From: Paracoccus aurantiacus
GTDB lineage: Bacteria > Pseudomonadota > Alphaproteobacteria > Rhodobacterales > Rhodobacteraceae
Reading direction: 5' to 3'
DNA length: 64,000 nucleotides
Assembly: GCF_007993065.1 (NCBI RefSeq)
Contig: NZ_VOPL01000005.1
Span: 216,812-280,811 of the forward strand
A program made the translations under genes and the position numbers. Below are positions 51,765-58,933 of the stretch, in pieces. Every line of letters begins with the position of its first letter. The stretch's first letter is position 1. Below the pieces are notes generated by a model. That model worked only from the letters and a program-made list of their open reading frames with translations. It did not search any database and was not told the DNA's origin.

Positions 51765-52823
51765 TCAGGCAGAGGCGCGCAGCATGATGCTGGCCTTCAG
51801 CAACAAGGCATCGCCCGAAGCCCCGGTCGCACTATCCGCAGCCTGCCCCCCCAGATTTTCCAGCAAGCGGTTCGTCGCGAGCCGTGCGATTTCAGCGTAA
51901 TCCTGCGCGACGGTCGTCAGCGGCGGGCAGGTATAGCGCGCCAGCGGGTGATCGTCGTGACCTGCGATCCTCAGGCGACAATCGGCGTCTCGCCCGACCT
52001 TCAGCCCGGCCTCCCACGCGGCCAGCAACGCGCCGAACGCCAGGCGGTCATTCGCGCAAAGCAATGTCGATGAAGGCAGCCCGGCCGCAAGATGCTCGCT
52101 GACCGCGCGATGGGCAAAGGCTTCGAAATCCCAGCTTTTTGTCGGCGCAACCGGCAGCACGCGCGGCTCAAAGCCGGCCTGTTCCATCGCCTGTTCATAG
52201 GCTGCACGTCGAAGTCGCGCATTCAGGTTGACATCGGGCATGTCCAGAAAGCACGGCGGCGTTCCAGAGCGGCACAGGTAATCGACGATCAGACCCATGC
52301 TCTGCCGGTTGTCGGTCCCGACATAGGGCATGCCTTCATGGCCGGGGGCATCCACATAGATCAATGGCACTCTGCTGGCCAGGGAATCGAGCTTTGATTG
52401 CCCGCGTGGCTGGCCCAATGGCGCGACAATGGCACCTGCGACATTCATCGATTCAAAGCGTTCAATCGCCTCGGCTTCCAGATCCGGGCTGCCGTTGGAA
52501 CTCAGGACAATGGCGAAATAACCTGCTTCGCTGGCAATTTCCTCGATCCGGCGGGTCAGTTCCATATAGAACGGGTCGATCGCGTTCGGGATGATGACGC
52601 CCAGTATCTTGGTGCGCTGGCGCTTCAGGTTCACGGCGAACATGTTCGGCCTGAAGCCTGAATCCGTGATCGCTTTCTCGATCCGCTTCCGGGTCTTTTC
52701 GCGGACGGACTGGGGGTCGTTGAAATATTTGGAAACCGTCGGGCGCGACAGGCCGACATGTGCCGCGAAATCTTCCATCGTGCGGATGCCGCTGGCCTTT
52801 TCCGTGGCGCTACTCGAAGCCAA
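51765..52823 (-). CDS. LacI family transcriptional regulator (polyol/tagatose locus)
   Basis: A 352-residue repressor. Helix-turn-helix: TMEDFAAHVGLSRPTVSKYF with hinge FAVNLKRQRTKILGVIIP; effector domain follows. Third gene of the minus-strand unit kinase-GatZ-LacI. Likely binds the matching 34-bp elements in front of that unit and of the SmoE-like gene. A shorter start near 52778 is possible. Confidence 0.9.
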   Translation of the reverse strand: MASSSATEKASGIRTMEDFAAHVGLSRPTVSKYFNDPQSVREKTRKRIEKAITDSGFRPNMFAVNLKRQRTKILGVIIPNAIDPFYMELTRRIEEIASEAGYFAIVLSSNGSPDLEAEAIERFESMNVAGAIVAPLGQPRGQSKLDSLASRVPLIYVDAPGHEGMPYVGTDNRQSMGLIVDYLCRSGTPPCFLDMPDVNLNARLRRAAYEQAMEQAGFEPRVLPVAPTKSWDFEAFAHRAVSEHLAAGLPSSTLLCANDRLAFGALLAAWEAGLKVGRDADCRLRIAGHDDHPLARYTCPPLTTVAQDYAEIARLATNRLLENLGGQAADSATGASGDALLLKASIMLRASA

Positions 52824-52852
52824 TGCCGTCTGTTCCCATCCTAAGGTGCCGG

Positions 52853-54133
52853 TCAGGCACCGCCGCAGGCGAATATGTAGTCCTGCGTTAGCCGCTCGAC
52901 AGCGGCTAGGGCAAGATCATTCGCGCGCGGTGCCAGCCGTCCGGCGCGCACATCCGCATAAAGCGCGCCAAGATATTGGCCGATCAACGTCTCGGGCAGG
53001 TCCCGATCTCCGAGCAGATCGAACAATTCTGCCACTGCGTCCCTGGCTGCCGGATCGGGCCAGTAATAGCGTATACGGTCACTGTATGAGAAATGGCGCT
53101 GCAATGCGCGCTCTGCGTCGCTGCCGTGATAATACCTGTCCCAGTTTTTCGGCGCGGCCTGCATGCTGGCTTCCATCACGTCGCGCAGTCGGTGCGCGCG
53201 CGCGCCTGGAAACAGCTCCTCGGCGATGGCGTCCAGACCGTAAAGCGCCTCTCGCAATACGAAGGTCAAGCCGGGACCGACCTTCAGGATTGCAAAGCCG
53301 TCAGCGACAAGTGCCGCCAGTGCCTCGCGCGTCTGATAGTCGGTGGAATGGGCTTCGTAGACGAGGCCGGCCATTCGCGGCAGCGCGTTGCTGAGGTCCT
53401 GCGCGGCGTCGGGGTCGTAGCCGATGACGTTGTGATTGCCAAACTCGACACCCGGCTGCACAACCAGCCCGATCACGCGGGAAAAAGCTTCCTGAAGCCC
53501 GGCCTGCGTGAAGGCTTCGCGATGAACCTCATAGGTCGTCAGGGCTGCATCGGGACTGGTGAGCTCCAGCCCTTCGATCTCTTCCATCGCGCCACCGGGG
53601 ATCGGAACCTCGGTGCCGATGATATAGACTGGTGGAAGCCCACCCTCGGGCCGTGCGTCCTCGGCAGCCGCCGCCAGTCGCGCCGCGCGCGCGGCTGTTT
53701 CTGTGTCATCCAGCGCCACCGCCTCGCCCGCGCACCCCATCGAGCAGTCGAGATGCAGCTTCGTGAACCCGGCTGCCGCATAGGCGCGGATCATGACCTC
53801 GGCCTTTTCCATCGCCTGATCGGCGGGCTGGTCCTTCCACGGGTTAGGCCCAAGATGATCGCCGCCGAGGATCAGCCGGTCGGCGGGAAATCCGATGCGC
53901 GTCGCGATTTTTTCGACGAAAACACGAAAATCTTCAGGCGTCATGCCGGTATAGCCGCCGTCCTGATTGACCTGATTGCAGGTCGCTTCGATCAGCAAGG
54001 GCAGTTCCGTGGGCAATGTGCAGCGCATCGCGGCCTCGATCGCCATCGGATGGGCGGTGCAGATCGACGGTATGCCCGACGGGCCGGGACGGCCGCGCCA
54101 TTGGGCGATGTCCTGCAGGGGGTTGTCGGTCAT
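52853..54133 (-). CDS. GatZ/KbaZ family protein, probable tagatose-6-phosphate 4-epimerase
   Basis: A 426-residue protein of the D-tagatose-bisphosphate aldolase class II accessory family. GIPSICTAHPMAIEAAMR, ILGGDHLGPNPWKD, KLHLDCSMGCAGE and GPGLTFVLREALYGLD are family blocks. No catalytic GatY/KbaY aldolase gene is near. In Agrobacterium, a homologue paired with a kinase acts as tagatose-6-phosphate 4-epimerase, giving fructose 6-phosphate; the same is likely here but inferred. Confidence 0.88.
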   Translation of the reverse strand: MTDNPLQDIAQWRGRPGPSGIPSICTAHPMAIEAAMRCTLPTELPLLIEATCNQVNQDGGYTGMTPEDFRVFVEKIATRIGFPADRLILGGDHLGPNPWKDQPADQAMEKAEVMIRAYAAAGFTKLHLDCSMGCAGEAVALDDTETAARAARLAAAAEDARPEGGLPPVYIIGTEVPIPGGAMEEIEGLELTSPDAALTTYEVHREAFTQAGLQEAFSRVIGLVVQPGVEFGNHNVIGYDPDAAQDLSNALPRMAGLVYEAHSTDYQTREALAALVADGFAILKVGPGLTFVLREALYGLDAIAEELFPGARAHRLRDVMEASMQAAPKNWDRYYHGSDAERALQRHFSYSDRIRYYWPDPAARDAVAELFDLLGDRDLPETLIGQYLGALYADVRAGRLAPRANDLALAAVERLTQDYIFACGGA

Positions 54134-54139
54134 GATGTC

Positions 54140-55081
54140 TCAGCCTTTCTGTAGGGTCAGCAGGGCGTCCAGTTCCGCGCGGGTCGAAGTGCCTTCCATC
54201 GGACCAATTCTTGTCACCGCCCGCGCACCGGCTGCATTGGCATAGCGCAACGCAAGTTCCGGCTTCGCATCTGCGAGCCAGAAGCTGAGAAACGCGCCGC
54301 CGAAACTGTCGCCGGCGCCGGTCGGGTCAAGCTCTTCGACCGTCAAGGGCGTCGCGTCGATGCGAAGGCCGTCTTCAAACAGGCTGGCGCCGCCCGCGCC
54401 GCGCTTCAGGACGATTGTGCGGATGCCCCGGCTGAGCAGCGCTTCTGCAGCATCTGTCTCTGACCGCGACGGCTCGAACAGGAACAACTCGTCGCCCGAG
54501 GGCATGAACAGATCGGTCATGGCCAGCACCGCTTCCAGCCGCTCTCGCAGGCCGGGACTGTTCAGGATTTCGGGCCGCAGGTTCGGGTCGAACGAAATTG
54601 TCCCGCCGCGCGCCTTCATGCGTCGCGCAGCATCCATGACCATCTCGCCCAGCCCCGGCGCGGATAGGGCCGTGCCCATGACATGCAGGTGATCGCAGCT
54701 TTCTATAAGCGCCTCGGAGGCGTCGGTCGGCTTCAGGTTTCCGCAGGCGCTGTGACGAATATTGTAAACGAACGACCGGCTACCATCTTCGCGATAGCGC
54801 ACGAATGCACTTCCCGTGCTTTCGCCGGGCGCGATTTCCACGCCGGACACATCAACCCCGTCCGCACGCAGACGCGTCAGGTTCACATGCCCGAAATCGT
54901 CATCACCGACCCGAGAGATGATCGCGCATGGCGTGCCTAATTTGCCCAACTGGTCTAAGAAGATTGCCGGTGCGCCGGACGGAAACGGCCCGATCAGAGG
55001 CTGAGCCTCAATGAAGCCGTTTCCTTTCGTCGTCGCAACGATTTCCACCAGCACTTCGCCGATCGTCAGAACCTTGCGCAT
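54140..55081 (-). CDS. PfkB family sugar kinase (probable tagatose kinase)
   Basis: A 313-residue ribokinase-fold kinase. LTIGEVLVEIVA at the start, PSGAPAIFLDQLGKLG, ISRVGDDDFG, SFDPNLRPEIL and the catalytic DPTGAGDSFGGAF. Start at 55081 has GGGGGAGG ahead; the frame to 55102 would include it. First gene of the minus-strand unit; six bases before GatZ. Tagatose or fructose are the likely substrates. Confidence 0.88.
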   Translation of the reverse strand: MRKVLTIGEVLVEIVATTKGNGFIEAQPLIGPFPSGAPAIFLDQLGKLGTPCAIISRVGDDDFGHVNLTRLRADGVDVSGVEIAPGESTGSAFVRYREDGSRSFVYNIRHSACGNLKPTDASEALIESCDHLHVMGTALSAPGLGEMVMDAARRMKARGGTISFDPNLRPEILNSPGLRERLEAVLAMTDLFMPSGDELFLFEPSRSETDAAEALLSRGIRTIVLKRGAGGASLFEDGLRIDATPLTVEELDPTGAGDSFGGAFLSFWLADAKPELALRYANAAGARAVTRIGPMEGTSTRAELDALLTLQKG

Positions 55082-55119
55082 CCTCGCCTCCCCCTGCTGC
55101 ACAAGGATCTATCAGAATA

Positions 55120-55153
55120 TTTACTTATGTCAATTTATATATTAACTTGAGAA
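55120..55153. promoter_or_regulatory. Operator-like element before the kinase-GatZ-LacI operon
   Basis: AT-rich 34-base element, 27 of 34 bases identical to 48424-48457, centred on TGTCAAT-TTATAT-ATTAAC. It sits 39 bases upstream of the kinase ATG. Confidence 0.65.
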
Positions 55154-55203
55154 GTGAATTTTGATGGCGACTATCGTCTTCGTGTGACCGATTTGCGCTG
55201 TGG

Positions 55204-56640
55204 TCAGTGGCCGGGCCCGCCGATTGCCTGATGCGCGCCGAGGCGCAGATCGCTGCGGAATTCTTCTAATGCGGCGCTTGCCTCGGTGTCCGCAAGGCGC
55301 AGGATGCGGCTGGGATGCCATGTCAGTAAAACAGCACCACCGTCGAGCGCGACCTCGACCTTACCGCGACGCGGTGACAGCGGATCGCGCCGCCCGGTCA
55401 GCGCGAATGCGGCGCTCGCCCCCAAGGCCAGCGTTAAGCGCGGTCTGACAAAGCGCCGTTCGAGGCCGAGCCACCAGCGGCAATGCGAAATCTCGCCCGC
55501 ATCGGGGTTCTGGTGCAGCCGGCGTTTGCCGCGCGGGGCGAATTTAAAATGTTTGACCGCGTTTGTGAACCAGATGCGATCCTGATCGATGCCAAGTTGG
55601 TCCAGATTGTCGCGCAAAAGCTTGCCGGCGGGGCCAACGAATGGCCGGCCCTGAAGATCTTCCTGATCGCCAGGAGCCTCGCCCACGATCATCAGATCCG
55701 CCTTCGGATTTCCTTCGCCCCAAACCGTTCGCGTGGCGGCGTGACAAAGATCGCAGCGTGTGCAGCGCGCCGCCTGATCGCGGGCCGCATCCATCGTTTC
55801 AGGCGGGGTTTCGTCGGCGGGAATTCGCAGCCTTGCCGTAACTTTGGCGGCGAAGGCAGGCGCGTTGCTTGCCCCCGCTGCAGCCATCGCATCGACCCGG
55901 CGCGGCGCGTCAGCAAGCATATCGGCGATCAGCCGCGTTTCGGGCAGGTTCTTCCAGTATTTCAGCGGCATTTCCGAACGCATCGCCTGCGTATTGATCC
56001 GTGCCGGGTTAAAAATATTCGCGAAATAGGTCTGCCAAAGCGCATGGCTGGCATCAGCCGGCAGATCCGGGCGCGCCACAGGGTCCAGGAAATGCAGTTC
56101 TCCGTCGAAGCGCGCAACCCCCTCGGGCGTGGCGATCATCCAATCCATATCGGCGAATCGCCTGGCGAAGAAGGGTGTGGCAACCTGAAGGATCGGATGC
56201 TCGGGTTCGAACCACGCGGCAAATGCGCGGCGCGGGCCGTCCGAGGGCATTTCGTGGAAGCGCACGAAGGCGTGCATCTTGTGAATGTCGCGCCGGACCG
56301 ATTTCGACATCATCTGAAGGCGGACGACCATCGGGTCAGCGGGGTTCGACATAAACCTCCGATCTGCCTGAAAGCGCATTAACGCAGCATGAAGCAGCGC
56401 CCATCTTTCAGGATCGGAATGAAAGCTGACGCTGCGCGCAAGCGCGATGAAATCGCGGCTGACCGCGATCTTGCGATCGTTTTCAGGCGGCAGGGGGTCG
56501 GACCCGAACAGATCATTCGTGGCGCAGTTCCGATCCGCCCATGTGACATCAGCAGCAGCAATGCCGGCCCCGGCAAGGCGACGTGCAGCGCTGCGCCATG
56601 CCTCGAAACGATCGAAGCGGGGCAGATCGACCCTGATCAT
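55204..56640 (-). CDS. udgX: UdgX-type uracil-DNA glycosylase fused to DUF4130
   Basis: A 478-residue fusion. The N-terminal half is a DUF4130 domain (about 30-250). The C-terminal half is a family 4-like uracil-DNA glycosylase: Fe-S Cys in CTRCDLC (293-299) with a fourth near 387, GEAPGDQED (320-328), and HPSRIL near 442. KRRLH at 372-376 matches the UdgX loop (KRRIH), whose His forms a covalent bond with the abasic sugar. Start at 56640 overlaps the radical SAM stop (ATGA). Confidence 0.92.
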   Translation of the reverse strand: MIRVDLPRFDRFEAWRSAARRLAGAGIAAADVTWADRNCATNDLFGSDPLPPENDRKIAVSRDFIALARSVSFHSDPERWALLHAALMRFQADRRFMSNPADPMVVRLQMMSKSVRRDIHKMHAFVRFHEMPSDGPRRAFAAWFEPEHPILQVATPFFARRFADMDWMIATPEGVARFDGELHFLDPVARPDLPADASHALWQTYFANIFNPARINTQAMRSEMPLKYWKNLPETRLIADMLADAPRRVDAMAAAGASNAPAFAAKVTARLRIPADETPPETMDAARDQAARCTRCDLCHAATRTVWGEGNPKADLMIVGEAPGDQEDLQGRPFVGPAGKLLRDNLDQLGIDQDRIWFTNAVKHFKFAPRGKRRLHQNPDAGEISHCRWWLGLERRFVRPRLTLALGASAAFALTGRRDPLSPRRGKVEVALDGGAVLLTWHPSRILRLADTEASAALEEFRSDLRLGAHQAIGGPGH

Positions 56641-57872
56641 CCGAACAGCGAAAGCTGTTCCGGCGCGGGCGCGAAGCGGGCCCGAAGATCGGCGCTGTCG
56701 GTCAGTGCGCCGGGGTGCCAATCGGGCAACGAGACGAAGGCACGTGCTTTCGACATGATCGCGCCCATTCGCAAAAGGTCTGCGTAACGGACAGATCCGC
56801 AACGACGTGCAGCCAGAATGCGGTTGACGGTCTTGGTGCCGAAACCGGGCACGCGCAACAGCATCTCGCGGGGGGCGTGCGCCACGGTGACCGGAAATCG
56901 GGCGCGATTGGCAAGCGCCCAGGCAAGCTTTGGATCAATCTCCAGATCAAGATTTCCGTCGGGGCGTGCGCCGCCGATCTCTTCCGCGTCAAAGCCGTAA
57001 AACCGCATCAGCCAGTCGGCCTGATACAACCGATGCTCGCGCATAAGCGGCGGTTTGATAAGCGGCAGCGTTGCCGAGGCATCGGGGATAGGACTGAAGG
57101 CGGAGTAATAGACGCGCTTCAGATCATAGCCTGCGTAAAGATTGGCCGATGTCCGCAAGATATCACGATCCGAGGTCTTGTCAGCGCCGACGATCATTTG
57201 CGTCGATTGGCCGGCCGGTGCGAATTTCGGCGCGCGCTTGCCGGTAAAGCTGCGATCCTTGGCGGCCTCTCGTGACAGGCGCATATCGGCCATTGATGCG
57301 CGAATGGTCTCGGGGCGCTTTTCTGGGGCGAGTTCTTTAAGACTGTGATCCTTTGGCAGCTCGATATTTACTGACAGCCGGTCGGCATAAAGACCGGCCT
57401 CTGCCACGAGTTCGGGCGCGGCATCGGGGATGGTTTTCAGATGAATATAGCCTTTGAAGCCGTGGTCCATCCTCAGCATCCGGGCGATGCGAACGATGTC
57501 GCCCATTGTCTGGTCCGGGCTTTTGATGATCCCGGACGACAGGAAAAGCCCTTCGATCATATTGCGGCGATAGAATTCCAGCGTCAGCGTCACGACCTCT
57601 TCCGGGGTGAAGCGCGCGCGTTCGACATTACTGCTGACGCGGTTGATGCAGAATGCGCAGTCATAGATGCAGAAGTTCGTCATCAGGATTTTCAACAGGC
57701 TCACGCAGCGACCGTCGGGCGTGTAGGCGTGACAGATACCTGTCCCACCGGCAGAGCCGATGCCGCCATTGCGCGAATCGCGTCGCGTCGTCCCGCTCGA
57801 TGCGCAGGAGGCGTCATATTTCGCGGCGTCCGACAGGATCGCGAGTTTCTGTTGCAGCGTTTTCTGTGCCAT
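56637..57872 (-). CDS. Putative DNA modification/repair radical SAM protein
   Basis: A 411-residue radical SAM enzyme. The cluster motif CIYDCAFC (Cys 68, 72, 75) lies behind an N-terminal Cys-containing segment. REMLLRVPGFGTKTVNRILA near 350 is a helix-hairpin-helix DNA-binding motif. The protein ends QLSLFG, a beta-clamp-binding-type peptide. This family is usually next to UdgX-DUF4130 genes, as here (four-base overlap), and is thought to act on damaged DNA; the reaction is unknown. Confidence 0.9.
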   Translation of the reverse strand: MAQKTLQQKLAILSDAAKYDASCASSGTTRRDSRNGGIGSAGGTGICHAYTPDGRCVSLLKILMTNFCIYDCAFCINRVSSNVERARFTPEEVVTLTLEFYRRNMIEGLFLSSGIIKSPDQTMGDIVRIARMLRMDHGFKGYIHLKTIPDAAPELVAEAGLYADRLSVNIELPKDHSLKELAPEKRPETIRASMADMRLSREAAKDRSFTGKRAPKFAPAGQSTQMIVGADKTSDRDILRTSANLYAGYDLKRVYYSAFSPIPDASATLPLIKPPLMREHRLYQADWLMRFYGFDAEEIGGARPDGNLDLEIDPKLAWALANRARFPVTVAHAPREMLLRVPGFGTKTVNRILAARRCGSVRYADLLRMGAIMSKARAFVSLPDWHPGALTDSADLRARFAPAPEQLSLFG

Positions 57873-57885
57873 CTTCCGATTTTAT

Positions 57886-57900
57886 GTTCGATGTTTGTTC
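57886..57900. promoter_or_regulatory. Alphaproteobacterial LexA box (SOS operator)
   Basis: GTTCGATGTTTGTTC is a GTTC-N7-GTTC direct repeat, the LexA site known from Rhodobacter and other alphaproteobacteria. It lies 13-28 bases before the radical SAM start, a position that would block transcription of the radical SAM-UdgX operon. The ku gene is 190 bases away on the other side. Confidence 0.75.
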
Positions 57901-58090
57901 CTGTAAATCGCTCCGCGCGCGGATTGGCATTTATTAATTTCTGCCGCATCGGATCGGCGCGTCGTCCTTAAGGCGCGATGCGGAACTTCTGCACGCCGTT
58001 CCGGTTGGTTTTTGTCGCGGCATGATGTGCCGCGCGTCTTGTGTGCGGATGGCAGGGCCAGTTCGCTTCGGCCAGAAAAAGAGGGACCAC

Positions 58091-58933
58091 ATGGCGTCAC
58101 GCGCGGTTTGGAAAGGGCAGCTTCGTCTGTCGCTTGTTTCGATCCCGGTCGAACTTCATTCGGCAACGAAGACGGGTGCGCGGGTTTCGTTTCGCCAGAT
58201 TCACGAACCCTCCGGCAAGCCCGTCCGCTATGAAAAGGTTGTTCCGGGCGTCGGCCCCGTGAAGAAAGACGATATTCTGAAAGGGTTTGAGACGGACGAC
58301 GGCAACTATCTGCTTCTTGACCCTGACGAGGTTGACGCGATCAAGCTGGAAACGAAAAAGACGCTGGAACTTGTTCAGTTCGTCGACCAGACGGAGATCG
58401 CGCCGCTTTATTTTGACAAGCCATATTATGTTGTCCCTACGGATGAACTGGCCGAGGACGCCTATCGCGTGGTGCGCGACGCGCTGCGCGCGGAAAAGAA
58501 GGCTGGTCTCGGCCAGTTGACGATGCGTGGTCGCGAATATCTGTGTGCGATACGGCCCTGCGGCGACGGCCTGCTGCTGGAAACGCTTCGCTATGCAGAC
58601 GAGATCCGCGCGGCAGAGCCGATGTTCGCGGGGATCGAGGATGACAAGATCGACAAGGATTTGCTGGAGGTCGCAACTCAGCTGATCGACCGAAAGACCG
58701 CGCCCTTCAAGGCCGAAGCCTTCAAGGACCACTATGATGCCGCGTTGCGCGACCTGATCGAGAAGAAGCGCAAGAACAAAAAAAGCCCGCGCGCCAAGGT
58801 TGAGGATGAGGTCGAGCGGCCCTCGGGCGAGAATGTCGTCGACCTGATGTCGGCGCTGAAGGAAAGCCTCAAGAAGGATGGCGGCAAGTCCGGGAAGGCG
58901 GGGCGCGGAAGCGCAAAATCGAAGTCGGCCTGA
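58091..58933 (+). CDS. ku: Non-homologous end-joining protein Ku
   Basis: A 280-residue bacterial Ku. RAVWKGQLRLSLVSIPVELHSAT is split over the family start, with VSFRQIHEPSGKPVRYEKV, EIAPLYFDKPYYVVPTD and LIDRKTAPFKAEAFKDHY typical. The last 50 residues are Lys-rich and would bind DNA and LigD. It forms a ring on double-strand ends. Start at 58091 follows AGAGGG. TGATG overlap with ligD. Confidence 0.96.
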   Translation: MASRAVWKGQLRLSLVSIPVELHSATKTGARVSFRQIHEPSGKPVRYEKVVPGVGPVKKDDILKGFETDDGNYLLLDPDEVDAIKLETKKTLELVQFVDQTEIAPLYFDKPYYVVPTDELAEDAYRVVRDALRAEKKAGLGQLTMRGREYLCAIRPCGDGLLLETLRYADEIRAAEPMFAGIEDDKIDKDLLEVATQLIDRKTAPFKAEAFKDHYDAALRDLIEKKRKNKKSPRAKVEDEVERPSGENVVDLMSALKESLKKDGGKSGKAGRGSAKSKSA

